Shown here: positions 1 to 13,199 of the stretch, one piece after another
How the letters are laid out: every line of letters begins with the position of its first letter
How positions within the stretch are numbered: position 1 is the stretch's first letter
From: Ustulina deusta
Taxonomy: Eukaryota; Ascomycota; Sordariomycetes; Xylariales; Xylariaceae
DNA: 33,220 nucleotides
Direction: 5' to 3'
Assembly: GCA_023159155.1 (NCBI GenBank)
Contig: JAJNNX010000101.1
Location: forward strand, 1-33,220
Position numbers and translations under genes: made by a program
Notes under the pieces: model-generated
Told to the model about the DNA's origin: nothing
What the model saw: the letters and a program-made list of their open reading frames with translations, nothing else
Database searches by the model: none

Positions 1-16
1 GAGTTATATATTACTT

Positions 17-122
17 ATAAACTCTGACTTTTTTTCTTTCTTTTTTTTTTTTTAGCTTAAAGTCTTTATCTATAGTATTAATAAACTAGCTATAGAAGCT
101 TTACTTAACTAATTGTGATATT
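17..122. repeat. 106-bp dispersed repeat, copy A (less mutated)
   Basis: This stretch aligns without a gap to 32831-32936 at a constant offset of 32814. The two differ at 16 of 106 positions; at every one copy A has C or G where copy B has T or A (9 C-to-T, 7 G-to-A). It contains a T-rich tract (29-53, interrupted by C) followed by a unique-looking 69-bp segment. Similarity fades on both sides, so this may be a short element or a conserved fragment of a larger one. Confidence 0.8.
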
Positions 123-2614
123 TATTGTATTAATAATCCGGGTATTAAAACTATTAGTTATCTAAATATTTTTAGAAATAAAAAAAAATCGGTTGTTTTT
201 TAAAAAGTTTGTTATTTATATATTAATAATTATTATAAAAAAGCATATTAATAAAAATCTTAATTTTACTAGCTATTAAGCACTATAATAATAAAAAAAC
301 TTTTTTTATATTTTAAGTTATACTAATTATATATTTTTATAATGAAATCTTAAATTAATTTAAAGTAATAACGCTAAAATAAGCTAATTATATAATAGCT
401 TTAATATTAAAATAAAATATTAGTTTTATTTATTAATAATTAGAAATATAAATAAAATATAATAAATATATAATTTATATATTAATAAGTAAGGTTTAAG
501 GACTAGTAATATAAATATATTAGTTATAAAATAAATAATTAAAAATTAAATATAAAGTTTGCTAGGTTAATATAAATTGAGTTAGTGTATATTATTTGTT
601 TGTAAGAACTTTATTAGTTTTTTTTAATATAAGTTATTATTAAAAAAAAAATTTAATTAAAGCTCCTTTACTTATATTATTTTATACAAAGTAGTATTTG
701 TTAGTTTTATATAGGTTAGTTATTTTTTTTTAACTTAAATTTTTTTTTATATAAACTATATTTATATTTATATTTTTTTATATTTTTAACTCTATTTATT
801 TAATCTATAATAATTAGTTTATATATAATATATTATAATATATATTTTTATATTTTCGTTATTTTTTATAATATTTAGTAATTAGTTATTTTAAAGCAAA
901 AAATATATATTAGCTTTTTTTAGTTATTTCTATCTGCTATATAATTATTATTTTTATATTAGCTATACTAAGTATTATATAAATATATTTATATTTAGTT
1001 AAATTACTAATAAATAGTTAAAGCTTTAAGCTTTAATTGTTTTATAAGTTAATTTAAAAAATAAATAAATATTATTAATCAAAGTATATTTAAAGCTTTT
1101 ATATTAATTAATTTATTATTATATATATTAAATTTTATATATTATTTTTAGCTATACTATTTTATTACTAGTAAGTTAATGTTTGATTATATTTTTTTTT
1201 AATTATAAAGATCTTTTGTTTTAAACTAGCTTATATAATCCTGAATTTTTATTATAATTAATTAAAAAAAAGCTAGGTTATGAAAAAAGCTTTAATAATT
1301 AAATATTAATTAAAATAATATATATTAAAACTAATAAATATTTTAATTACGCTAATTAGTATATAAATTATATTTTTAAAATAATTATTATATTATTTTT
1401 ATTATTATTTAGTGCTAAATTGTACTATATTATATATTTTTAATTAAGATTTAGTATAGTTTTAATAATTTTAGTTATATTTTTTTTAAATATATATTTT
1501 TTAAAGCTATAGTTTTAAAGTATATAGTATTACTAAAAAACTTTAGTAAATTAATAAAACTATATATTATTTAAAAAAAAAACTTTTAAGTATAATTAAA
1601 ATAAATATTATAGTTTTTTTAATTTTTATATATAGCTAGTAAAAATATTTAATAGTAATTATTAGATTTTTTATTATTTTATTATTAAAATTTTAAACAG
1701 TTATACTATTAGTTAATATATATACTAAAATATTTATTTTTTATTTTTTATAATATTTAATAATAAAACTATATTTAAAATAATTATAATATTTGCTAGT
1801 AAGTTTATATTTTTTTATATTAAGCTATATTATAGTAGCTTATTTAATAAATATTTTTTTATAATATTTAATTGTTTAGTATAAGTAATAATCCTTGCTA
1901 TTTAATTAATTAAAGTTTTTAATTTTGTTTTTTATTAGTTATATATTTATTAATTTTAAAAGTTTAAAAATAATAGCTACTTTAAAATATAGCTATTTTT
2001 TAAATATAAGTTAATAAATTTTTTATAATTTAGTACTTATAGCAATTATGTTTATTTAGTTAACTAGCCGGACTATAAATATTATATAAATAATATTGAA
2101 TATATTTATTTGTATATAGTAGTAACTTGAAAAAATAAAAATAAAAATTTAAATAAATAGAATAGCTTAAAATATTTTTTAATTTAAGCTAATTAAATAG
2201 AAATTATTATATATTATTTTATATATATTTTTAGTTAATTTGTTTATAAAGTAGTAGTAAAGTTGCTATTTTAAAGCAGGGTTTTAAAACTAAAAAAGTA
2301 GCATAGAAAAAATAAAAAAAAGCAAAAATATAAATAATAAGTATTATTTTATAATAAATCTAAGCTAATTAAAATAATATTATTATAGTATATAGTACTA
2401 AATCTATAGATTTTAGTTATATTTATTTTTTTTGTTTTTAAATTTAAAAAAATATTGCTTGCTAATTAATAGACTTTTTTTCTAATTATAAATTATTAAA
2501 GCTTAAATATCTAGTTTTTAAGCTTATTTTAATTAAAATCTTAATTTAATATAATAAAGCTTCATTACTAATAATTTTTTATTTTTTTTTAATTGTTTTA
2601 TTTATATTTTAGTA

Positions 2615-2815
2615 TTTTTAGCTTATTTAAGCTATATTATAGTTTATTTAAGCTATATTTTAGTTATATTTAGTTATATTTTAAGTTATATTTAAATATA
2701 TCTAAGTTTATTTTAGCTATATTTTAGTTATGTTTAGTTATATTTTATGCTTTGTTTAGTTTTTGTTTAGTTATATCATAGTTTTAATTAAAGCTATTTT
2801 AGTTATATTTATATT
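2615..2815. repeat. Degenerate AT-rich minisatellite
   Basis: Variants of the 11-bp unit TTAGTTATATT, and of a longer TTTAAGCTATATT form, recur head to tail about a dozen times. Units differ mainly where a G or C in one is A or T in another, so a once tidier tandem array was probably eroded by the same mutation that affected the block. Confidence 0.5.
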
Positions 2816-5812
2816 TTTTTTATAACAATTATTTTTTAATAAGCTTATTATTTATTTATTAGTAGTAAGATTAACTAGTTTTTAATATTTAGTTTTATTT
2901 TTAATAAATAGTTATAAGCTGTTTAATATATAAGTTTTTCTTTTTATATATTTTTTTAGTTTTTTTTATTTTATTTTTTTTTTTTTTTAAATACTAAAAA
3001 AAATAAGCCGTTTTATTTATATAAAAGTTTAGCGCTTTAAAATTTATTATTGTTTAATAAAATATTAAATATAAAAATAAGATTTTTTTTTAAAGCTATA
3101 AAGTGGACTTTATAAATATATTATTAATTAACTTATTGTATAGCTTAGCGTTTTTTTTTAGTAATAATACGTTAGACCTTAGCTATATTTTTTTTTGTTA
3201 AATTATTATATTTTATATATTAAAAAAATATATATAATTAGAAATATTTTACTAATTAATAATCTGCTATATTAAAATAACATTTTTAATTAATAAAATT
3301 AATAATTAACTATAAACTATTTTATATATATTATAATTATAGTATTAAGTAATAGTTCTATTAGTTTAAATTATTTTGTTAAATTGTTTAGTTCAGTTTT
3401 TTTTTATTTTTTAAATTATTTTTTTAAAGCTACTAATAATTACTTTATAGCCTAACTTAATAAATTTTTAGTTTTAAAAATAATATATTATATTATAAGT
3501 TATTATAAATCTAAGGTATATTTTAATTGTTATAACTTTTTTTAATTTTTTTAACTATTATTATATTTAATTTTAATAAAAATATTATACTAATAAATAA
3601 TATATTATTTAATAAATTAAGTAATACTTTTAAAATTAACTAATTAGAATAGTATTGCTTTAAAATAAACTAATATTTTATATTTAGTTTTAATAATTAT
3701 TTTAAACTTATTATTATTAAATATAAATTAAATATTAAAAATTTAACTTATGCATATATTTTTAGCTTTATTATAGCAATATTTTTTTTTAGATAATTTA
3801 TTTTATATTTATTAATATAGCTTATAGTTTTTTAAAATATTTTTAATATTTTTATATAAGTTTTTTTAGTAGTATTAAGCAGCAATTTTATAATATATAA
3901 AATTCTAGTTTTAATATTTTAATTGTATATAGCTTTTTTAAAAAAAATATTTTTAATTATTAAAATTATTAATATAATATTAGATCTAGTACAATAGTTT
4001 CGTTTTTTTTTTAAAAACAATTTTTATAAAACTTTTTTATATTATTATTATAAAATAATTAAATAAACTTTTAATAATAAAATATATTACTAGTTCTTAT
4101 AAATATATTAATTATTTTTGTTTTTATTTAAAAGAAATTGCAATATTTAAAACAATTATTAGTTTAACTATTATAATATAAAATTAAAAATTAATAAAAA
4201 TTTTTATATTTTTTTTATTAATTATTTAATTTATTTAATAATTTTTTTAATTTATATAATAGTTTGTTTATTACTATATATATTTTTTAAAAAATATAAT
4301 ATAATTTAAAATTAAATATTTTAATAAAAGCAACCTATTAAGTTAAAACGATACTAAATAATATAAAAAATTTATTGTTTAGTTATATAATTAATATTTT
4401 TATATTTATTTTTAAATAAAATTTAATTTTATATAAATAGTTTTATAGTTAGCAAAAAGCTTTAATAACTTTTAAGTAATTTTTTTTTTTTTTTATAATT
4501 TAATTGAAGTTTTTTTTTTTAAATTTCTAACTTATATTTAAACGGATATATTTTATTTTTAATTAATTAATAAAATATAGCGCTTTGTTTTTTTTTTAAA
4601 GCATTAATTTTTAATTAAATTTTTTAAGTTTTATAATCTAAAATAATTAAATAAAAAATAATTATTAAAGCTTATTATAATATTATTATTATTTATTTTT
4701 AATTATTTTTTTACATAAACTTAATATTATATTAAAAAAATATAATTAATAAAAATATTATTATAATATATATTTTTATTTATATTTAATAATAACTATT
4801 TATTTTTAAAAAAGCTTTTATTTTTATAATATTACTATATGCTATTTATTTTAAAAATTTAAAAATTTTAGTTTTTATAAGTTTATAATTATTAGTTTTA
4901 TAAAAATATTTAACTAGTATTACTATTAGCTTATATTATTTATTTTTAATACTACTTATAATAATATTTATTAATTTAAAATTTAACAAAACTATATCAA
5001 TATTTTTAATATATTTAAAAATAAATTGCTATATATTAAAAATAATTTTTTAATTATTATAACAAATAATAAGCTTTTTAATTTTTATATTATTAAAAAA
5101 TAATTTATATTTTTTAAATATAATATTATATAGTATTTAAGTAACTATTTTAACAGAATAAGCTATTAAATTTGTTATATTTTAAAAAAATATTATTATT
5201 TATAAAATTCTAAGTAATATAAAAAAAATTATTAGTATTTAATTAAAAAAAAATTACTTAATTATATTTAAAAAAAGAATCAATTACTAATAAAATTTGA
5301 TATATAATAAATGTTTTAATAAATTTATTATAGCTTTTTAATAAAAAGGCATTTTAAATTATAACTATGTTTAGTTTAGTAATAAAATTAATTAGTTTAA
5401 GCTTTTTATTATTATTTTTTTATTATAAATTATACATTGTAATATATATTATATATTTTTTTAATATATTATTTATAAATTAAGTTTTAAATATATTTAG
5501 TACTTTTGTATATAATAATATAAAAATAAAAATTCTTTTTGCTTGCTAAGCTTTATATAATATTATTTAGATTTTATATAATAATATAATTTTATTATAT
5601 ATTTTTTTAACTTTGCTAAAATTTTAAGCTAAAACTATTTTATATTTATATAATACTTTAATTAAAAGTTTTTTTTTTTTAATTAATAAGTTTTAATATT
5701 TTTATATTTTTTTTGATTTTTTAAAAATATTTTTTAATTAATAAAATTTTTTTAAGTTATATAGCAAAACATGAATAAATATTCAAATAAATCTTTTTTT
5801 TTAATTAATTAA

Positions 5813-5829
5813 CCCTAGAGGTATAGAAC
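5813..5829. repeat. Short conserved motif, CCCTAG-GGTATAG family, copy 1
   Basis: This 17-bp segment matches 17180-17196 at 15 positions. The two differences are G-to-A, and both are followed by similar TATTATAT-rich sequence. A 13-bp relative lies at 26353-26365. It is likely a fragment of a shared repeat, not a functional site. Confidence 0.4.
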
Positions 5830-8800
5830 TATTATATTTTATATTATTAATTAAGTAAACTTTTTTTAATTTAAGCTTATATATTATAAATATTAAAAAA
5901 AAAATTGCTATTTGTTTAATTTTTAAAACTTTTGCTTTTTTTGCTTTTTTTATAGGTTTATAAATAATAGTTCTAAAAACTATTAAAAATTTATTATTTA
6001 ATAAAATATTTATAAAAAAAGTATTATTATTTAGTTTTAATATTTAGTTTATATAGTTTATAAATAGCTAATTAGCGTTATAAAAATATTTTTATATAAT
6101 TTTATTATTTAAGTTTAGTACTAAATTAAAAGTTATTTTAGTAATATATAATAAAAATAAAATTTAAATATTAATTAAAAACTAATTATAACTATTTATA
6201 GCAGTTTTTTATAGCTTTAATTACTAATTTGTTATAAAGGCATAATTAAATAAATAAGGTTATATAAATAATAATATATATATTACTAAAAGTAAATATA
6301 ACTGTTAGAACTAAATTTATTTTTAAAAATAAAAGAGCAGCTATTTTTTTATCTAAAACTATATATATAAAAATAACCTATATATATTTTCTAATAATTT
6401 ATACTAGCTAAATAACAATTTTTTTTATATAATTATAAAAGTGCTTTTAGTTTAATAAAATATTTATTTTAAATTATTTAAGTGTTAATTATAAAAAATT
6501 AATTGTTTTTAAGATAATTTTTTATTAAAATATATAATTAAACGTTAGTATTAAAAAGTTTAATAATTAGTAAACTTTTTACTAATTCTTTAATTCTTAT
6601 TATAATTTTAAATATAGCTTTTATATAATTCTTTATATTTTATAAAAATATATTTATTTAAAAAGTTTTATAGATTTTTTTTAAAAATTTTTATAGTGTT
6701 ATATATATATTATTAATTTTCAAAATAAATATATTTAGTATTTATTAATTATTTATTTTAAATTTAAATTTATTTAGTTAATTTAATCTAATTATTTTTT
6801 TCTTTAATATTTGTTTTATTTTAAAGGCTTATACTATAAACAATTCTAACATATTAGAAAAGAAACTTAGCAGTTTTTGCTAAGTTAACCTTATTTTAAC
6901 TTTAAACAAATTATTAATTTTATTAAAAAATACTCAGCGTTTTTTTATTTTTAAAACAAATAAAAATATTTGCTAATTAATATTTATATTTATTATAGCA
7001 CTAGTTGTTTTATAAAATTAAATAATATTATAAGTTTTAAATATAATATTGTTTTTTTTATTTAAGCGTTTTTTTTTTTGCTATTATAACTTTTATATAA
7101 GTTTATATATTAAATATATTAATAAGGTTTAAAACTATAAGCACTAATAAATTGTTTAAAAAAATAATTTAATTAATTATTTTTAGTGCTATAAATTTTT
7201 GCTTATTTTAGTATTTTTATTATTTATTATATTAAAATTTTAAATAATTTTTTTTAGCTAAAACATTAAGTTTTTATTATTTTATAAAAACTAAGTTAGC
7301 TTAAAATTTTATTTTAAAGTTAGGCTAATTAGTTATAATTAATTATTTAAAATATTTCTATTTCTATTAAATTTTAAGTTTTATAATTAGGTTTTGTTTT
7401 TAAAATCTACATTTATATAAAGCTTTATAAGCTACTAGAGCTACTAAAAAATATTTACTAAAATAATTATAATAAATTTATATTAAAGCTAAAAGTATAA
7501 ATTTATTTTTATTTTTATTTTTCAATATTTTATCTAGATTAATTATAAACAAACAAATATATTAAAGTATATATAATAAATTAATATACTAAGTTTTAAA
7601 GTTATATTTTTTATATAAAGCTTTAAAATCTTTTGCTTTTTTTTTTAATTTATAGCTTTATTATATATAATTTTTAGTTTTATAAAATTAATATTTATAT
7701 AAATTATTATTAGTACTTCTAAAGTTATTTTAATTATTATATTTAAATAATATAAGCTTTAAATTAGCTATTTTTATATTATTACTTGCTTTATTAACTA
7801 ATTTTTTAATAAAATATTTAATTAAAAAAAATATAATATTAATGTTAGTTAATTAATAATTATATTATTTTAGTTATTATTTTAATTATTTAAGTCTTAT
7901 AAACAAAAAAACTTTTTATTTTAACTATTAATTATTTAATTATTAGGTTTATATATATATAAACTATTAAAAATATAATAAAAAAAGTAGTTATAAATAG
8001 CTAAATTAAAAAAATAACTAATAAAACTTAAAATAGTTATATTTATATAGCTTACTAAATAAAATAAAAAAATATATTTAGTAATAGTTCTAAGCTAGTA
8101 ATATTATTTAAAAAACTTAATATTATTATTTATAGCTAAAAAAAAAAATTCTAAGTTGGCTTATTGTTTAAAAATATTTTTAAAATAATTAAAAAGAATT
8201 AATTTAACTAAGTTATAGAAATAAGAGTTTTTAAGTATTAAAAATATTTTTTAGCTAAATTTATTAACTAAAACTATATATTTAAAAAAAAATTAAATAT
8301 AATTTTAAAAAATTATTTTAGTACTTAAAAAAAGCTTAATAAATTATTTTTTTTGTAATTAAGTTTGCTTAAAATTAATTATTTTATATTTTTGTTTTAA
8401 GCTTATAATAGTTTGATCCTAATTAATATAAAAACTAATAATATATTAAACTATATATTTTTTAATTATAATTTTTGTTTAGTATAATAATTAATTAATT
8501 TATTTAGCTTATAAAAATTTATATAACTTAAAAAGTCTTTTTATTTTATAAAACTATTTAGTTATATTTTTTTTATTAAATTAGTTCTAAAAACAAAATA
8601 TAAAATTAAAAATAAATAAACTAATAATATATAGAACTATAGCGCTTTTAAAAACTAATTATATAAATATTAAAAGTTTAACTAATTAATATTTATTAAT
8701 TTAGTTATTAGTTAATATAGTATTAAAAATAAATATATTTATAATTAGAATATTTAAAATAAACTTTATTAAAAAAAGCCTAAAATTTTATAATTACTTT

Positions 8801-9494
8801 AAAATATTTAAAATATTTATTTTAAGTTCTTAATTAGAATTATTAGTATATAAAAATAACAAAATAATAAATATTTTAAAAATAAAATAATAGTTTTTAA
8901 GTTTTAATAATATTTTTTTATTTAATATTTTATAGTTTTTATTACTATATAAGCATATATAATTAATGTAATATTTTTATAAGCTTTTTATTAAAAACTT
9001 ATATATATTTAAATTTAGTAAATATATTAGCTTTTTTAATAAAACTATAGTTAAATTTTATATTTTTTTTATAGATCTAATAAAAATAGTATAATATTAT
9101 TAATATTTTTATAGTTAATAGTTTTAAAAATAATAGTTTTATTAATACTTTATATTTATTTAATTTTTATTATAGTTAATTTTTTATTATTTTTATATTA
9201 TATTATTATATTATATTAAAAGATTAGTTCTATATAAAAATTTATAAAAAGAAATATAATTAATTAGTATAATTAATAATTAGTTTTTATATATTAGATA
9301 TATTGACTAAAAATATTAATTTTTAATTATAAGTTATATTTTAAAAAATAATAAATAATATTAATTTTTGTTATTTTATTAAAAATACTAATAAAATAAA
9401 GCAAAGCTTTTAATTAGCGTATTATATACTAAAACTAATTAAACTTACTTAATTTTTTTATATTAAACTATGTTTTCTAGCTCGCAAATCTTTA

Positions 9495-9522
9495 TATGTA
9501 TTAGGATAAAATCTAATACATA
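9495..9522. other. Perfect inverted repeat (hairpin-forming)
   Basis: Arms TATGTATTAG and CTAATACATA are perfectly complementary over 10 bp with an 8-nt loop. The hairpin sits 110 bp left of the surviving pocket at 9630-9770. It may be an end or regulatory feature of the same dead element, or simply an AT-rich coincidence. Confidence 0.45.
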
Positions 9523-9629
9523 AATATAAATAAAAATATAATAATTAATTAATAAAACAAATCCCTAACTCTTATTTAATATTTTGTAATAATTATTTAT
9601 TCTATTATATATATAAAAAAAAAAATTTC

Positions 9630-9770
9630 TGTTGCTTTAAATAAAAACGCGCGCTTATTATACCCTTTGTTCCGTAATCTCCGAAAGGTTTCCAAAAATA
9701 CGTTCTACTCTATAACTAACGACCTGTCTCTTATACGTGCGTACCAGCCCTACTATATTATAAAAGCTTA
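9630..9770. other. Surviving normal-composition pocket in the AT block
   Basis: About 130 bp retain many CpG, CpC and CpA dinucleotides that the flanks have lost, for example CGCGCGC at the left and CGTGCGTACC at the right. No open frame of note crosses it. On the minus strand it runs through a TATAATAA-like element. An LTR promoter or a fragment that escaped RIP is a guess. Confidence 0.4.
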
Positions 9771-10303
9771 AACCTTTTTGTTTTTTTGCTACTTTTTTCT
9801 GTTTTTTATAAACTATTAAACTATTAAAAGAAAATATTATTATTTTATTTATTTATAATAATAGTTCTATTATTAATTAAATATTTGAATAAAACTTTTA
9901 AAAACTACCAGCTTTTTTATTTTTATTAATCTTTTTAAATAAAGCTTATAAAACTAATAAATATTCTATTAATATAATCTAAGTAGTTAAAAGTTTATTG
10001 TTTATAAAAAAAGCTATATTTAACTAAATTCTTCATATTAATAAAACTTTTTTTATATTAGTTTAAACAATTTTTTAAGTTTTATATTTAGCTAGTTTTA
10101 TTTACTTTTTATATTAAACTTTATATTTATATAATAATAATAAAATTACTATTATTTTTATAATTTTTTAAAGCATAGCTATTAATAGGCCTTTTTTTAT
10201 AATAACAAATATTTTAACATAATTTAAGATTTTTATAGTAGTAATAACCTTTTTTTTTAATATTTCTTTTAAAACTAAGCTATTTATCGAACTAAACGTT
10301 TAA

Positions 10304-10318
10304 CTAGCGGACCGCTAG
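10304..10318. other. GC-rich palindrome CTAGCGG-A-CCGCTAG
   Basis: Two perfect 7-bp arms flank a single A and include two CpG steps in an otherwise AT-rich neighbourhood. Its left arm contains AGCGGAC, the same heptamer seen in the terminal inverted repeat at 22681 and at 15052. Confidence 0.4.
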
Positions 10319-10860
10319 CTTAGACTTTTAAATAACCTAGCATACTATTATTTTAGCTTTTTTTATATTTTAGATTAAAATAGGAGTTATAGAACTAATT
10401 GTAATATCAATTAATAAATTAATAATTTTTCTTTTTATATAAAATATATTATTTTTATTTTTTTTAAAATAAAAAAAGATTTAGTTCTTTTTTTATACTT
10501 TAATATTTTATTAACTTTTTAACTAGCAAATATTACTAACTCTTTTAAAATATTAAAATATTTTTATTTATTTAAACTACTACCTATTATTTTAGCTATA
10601 TATATTATATATAGAATAAACAATTAAAAAAAGCCTTATAACGTACTATATTTTTAGTTTTAAGCTTTTATAATATTTCTTTTTTAATTTTAAACATATA
10701 TTTTATTTAATAAAGAAAAAACTTATAAACATAATTATTATTAAGAGCTACCTTTATTACATTATTTTTTAAAATAGCTTATAATATAGCAAAGCGTTAA
10801 AAGCTTTTTATATATTTATAATAATAAGTATTACTTCTTTTCCTACTATTAGTGCTACTT

Positions 10861-11040
10861 CTATTTTATAGATAAAGCTAGTTATAAGATCTATTATTAA
10901 TTATATAAATAATATTTCTATATATTAAGCGCTAAAAAGGCTTACTTATAGCCCGGTTCAAGCTATTTTTATTATTATTAGTTGTTTATAGTTTTTGTTT
11001 ATATATAAAAAAAAGTATAATCGGTTTAAATAAATAAAAA
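10861..11040 (-). pseudogene. Retroelement coding relic, possible reverse transcriptase, copy 1
   Basis: This segment aligns in the same orientation with roughly 19815-20010. The clearest anchor is a 25-bp match with four differences (10875 region against 19835 region), followed by a shared CCGGTT core and a shared TTTGTTTATATATAAA stretch. Transversions as well as transitions separate the copies, so they look like related elements, not one family. On the minus strand, broken reading gives residues resembling the D-G-K ... L-N-R-L block of LTR-element reverse transcriptases, but stops and shifts are frequent. A retroelement origin is likely; the domain assignment is weak inference. Confidence 0.35.
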
Positions 11041-11226
11041 TTTAAAAAGTTTAATTTTCTTTATTTTTAGTATTATTATAACTTAGGCAATTTTTTAAGC
11101 TATAAAATAATATTTTAAAATAAATATCTTTTTTTTAACATTTTATAGTAGTTTTTATATAAATCTAGTATATTTTTATAATTTGTGCTATAATACTATT
11201 CGTGCTAAATAAAATTAATTTTATGT

Positions 11227-11252
11227 TATATATATATATATATATATATATA
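11227..11252. repeat. (TA)13 microsatellite
   Basis: An uninterrupted run of 13 TA units lies in AT-rich sequence, with no associated gene. Confidence 0.9.
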
Positions 11253-12554
11253 TTTAAAGAGTTTTCTTATAAGATTATTTATTACGTTATATTTCTATAG
11301 TATCTTTTAATATAAATATTATATTTTATTAAGGCTGTTTTTTATTAGTTTTTTATTATTTATATTTTTTTAAAAAAATATTTTTATTTATATTTTTAGT
11401 TTATATTATTTAATAAAAATAGAAAGTTTTTTATTAATTAAGATCTTATTAATTTTAATTTTTTAATATTTTCTTTTTGCTTTTTATACTATTAAAAAAC
11501 AACATTCTCTTTTTAAATAACTTTTTTTATATTTTGTTTTTTTATATTTTGTTTTTTTTCTAAGTAATACTATTTCTATTATATTATAATATACTTTTTA
11601 ATCTATTAAAAAGCAGACTTATTTATAACCTTTTTTTAGCTATTTATTATTTTAATTATATTTATTAATAATATTACTAATATTCTAGTTATATTATTTA
11701 ATTTTTTTAGGCTACTAATTTTTTTTATATTAAATAAAATATTTAACTCTATATTAACTATATTTGCTAATTTAATTAATAAATTATTTTTTATTTTTTA
11801 TTTAAAAACTATATTTTTTTCAAAAAATAATTTAATCTTAAAATATAATATTAATTTAAATAAACTTTAAAAAAAATATTTAAAAACATAAAATCAATAA
11901 TATAGCTAGCTTTATAAATAAATCTACCTAAAGCTTTAATAAAACATATACTTATTTTAATAAACTATAGTAATAATTAGTACTTTTTATTTTTAAAAAT
12001 AATCTTAAATTTTTAATCTAAATATTAAGTATTAATATTTGTAGCTATAAAACAATATAATAATAGCTTTAATAAATATAAATAAATAAATATTTTTATT
12101 ATTAATAATATTTTATAATAATTTAATAATATATATTTATTAATATTTATTTAAAATAAATCTTTTAAATAAATTAGTTTATATAAAGTAACCTTAAAGC
12201 AAGCTTTTTTTTAAATATAAATTATTACTTTAAGTTTATTTTTATTTATTCTAAAAGTCTAACAAGATATAAATAATATATTTATAATAATTTTAAATAT
12301 AAATATTAATCAACATAAAAATTTAAAGTTTTTATATTAATATTATATTAATTTCTTTTTATATTTTTTATCAAAAAATAATATATATTAATTAAACTTT
12401 TTATATATTATATATTTTAGTATATAAACTTTTTAATAGCTTAGCTTAGTAATAAAACCGCTAGTTATTTTTATTATTAATATTTAATTTAAAAAAAATT
12501 ATTTTGTATTGCTTTATTATTTATTATAAAATTTTTATATAAAATAGCTATATT

Positions 12555-12817
12555 TGCTAGATTAATCGTACGTAATTAGCTAGGGCACTTACGGACCCCT
12601 TTGTATAAAGGGGTCTAGCCAAAGGGGGTCTAAGCCAAAGGGTTTAGCTAAGGACCACCTATAGACCCCTCCGTACAAAAAGGTATATAAAGGGCTCCTA
12701 CCTACCTAATTCTTTTTTTTTTTTTTAAGTATAACATATAATAAATAAACTATATTTTATTAACTTTATAAACATATATTATTGCTTTAAAAATATATAA
12801 TATATTCTATTTAAATA
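12555..12817 (+). repeat. 5' LTR of the miniature element, heavily mutated
   Basis: Aligned with the 3' LTR over its first 165 bp or so, this copy shows at least 20 differences that are C-to-T or G-to-A in this copy and about three the other way. It is 7 bp shorter, mainly in the pyrimidine tract near 12711-12726. The near-palindrome at 12596-12613 and a TATATAAA box at 12684-12691 remain visible. Confidence 0.85.
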
Positions 12818-13199
12818 TTAATTAGTATTTATATTTATACGTTAGCTTAGTTTTTATATAGATATAGCATAAATTAGTTAAAATAATAATAGAATTCTAA
12901 CCTGATCGCATAGATTATATATTTTATATTTTATACTTTAGTTCTTTTAATAGTAGGCTAACAAGAAAAGAAAATTAGTTACTCGTACGTACCTTAGCTA
13001 TACGCCTTCATATAGACATTTAATCAATAGCGCGTAATTGTGCCACCTCACAGACCCCCTTCGACCTACACCTAGCCTTGCCGACCCTGCTAGGTGTAGC
13101 CCTCGTACGAAGACCTTACAAACCCCCTTCGACCTACCCCTCCCCTACAGACCTTACGTACAATTATGGCGATTAAATCACAAAAGAAAAAGTAGTCAG
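12818..13199 (+). other. Internal region of the miniature LTR element
   Basis: There is no coding sequence here. The left part (to about 12960) is AT-rich and the right part has normal composition, so the mutation gradient crosses the element. The right part carries a perfect 11-bp inverted repeat (13066-13076 and 13089-13099, 12-nt loop) and a 16-bp direct repeat ACCCCCTTCGACCTAC at 13054-13069 and 13122-13137. A 120-codon open frame from 13038 crosses into the LTR and starts with TTG; I treat it as fortuitous. Confidence 0.6.
13182..13195 (+). other. Polypurine tract before the 3' LTR
   Basis: AAAAGAAAAAGTAG lies directly upstream of the 3' LTR, with four bases between. That is the position where plus-strand DNA priming occurs in LTR retroelements, and it fixes the element as plus-oriented. 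Confidence 0.6.

Larger units (their letters stand above)
1..12549. repeat. AT-rich RIP-degenerated transposon graveyard, left block
   Basis: This 12.5 kb is almost entirely A and T in both strands, with no open reading frame that looks coding. The surviving C residues lie mostly before T (AGCT, ACT) and CpA is scarce, as expected when C-to-T mutation has run almost to completion. Homology to a second copy of its left-edge repeat and to a patch near 19.8 kb shows that it derives from dispersed repeats. The block is probably several nested retroelements, but family boundaries cannot be drawn by eye. Mitochondrial or other AT-rich genomes are less likely because normal-composition islands with decayed genes sit in the same window. 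Confidence 0.75.

Noticed and set aside
11227..11252. TA run as a possible cruciform or replication origin
   Set aside because: Runs of this kind are common in AT-saturated DNA and no further origin feature is visible.
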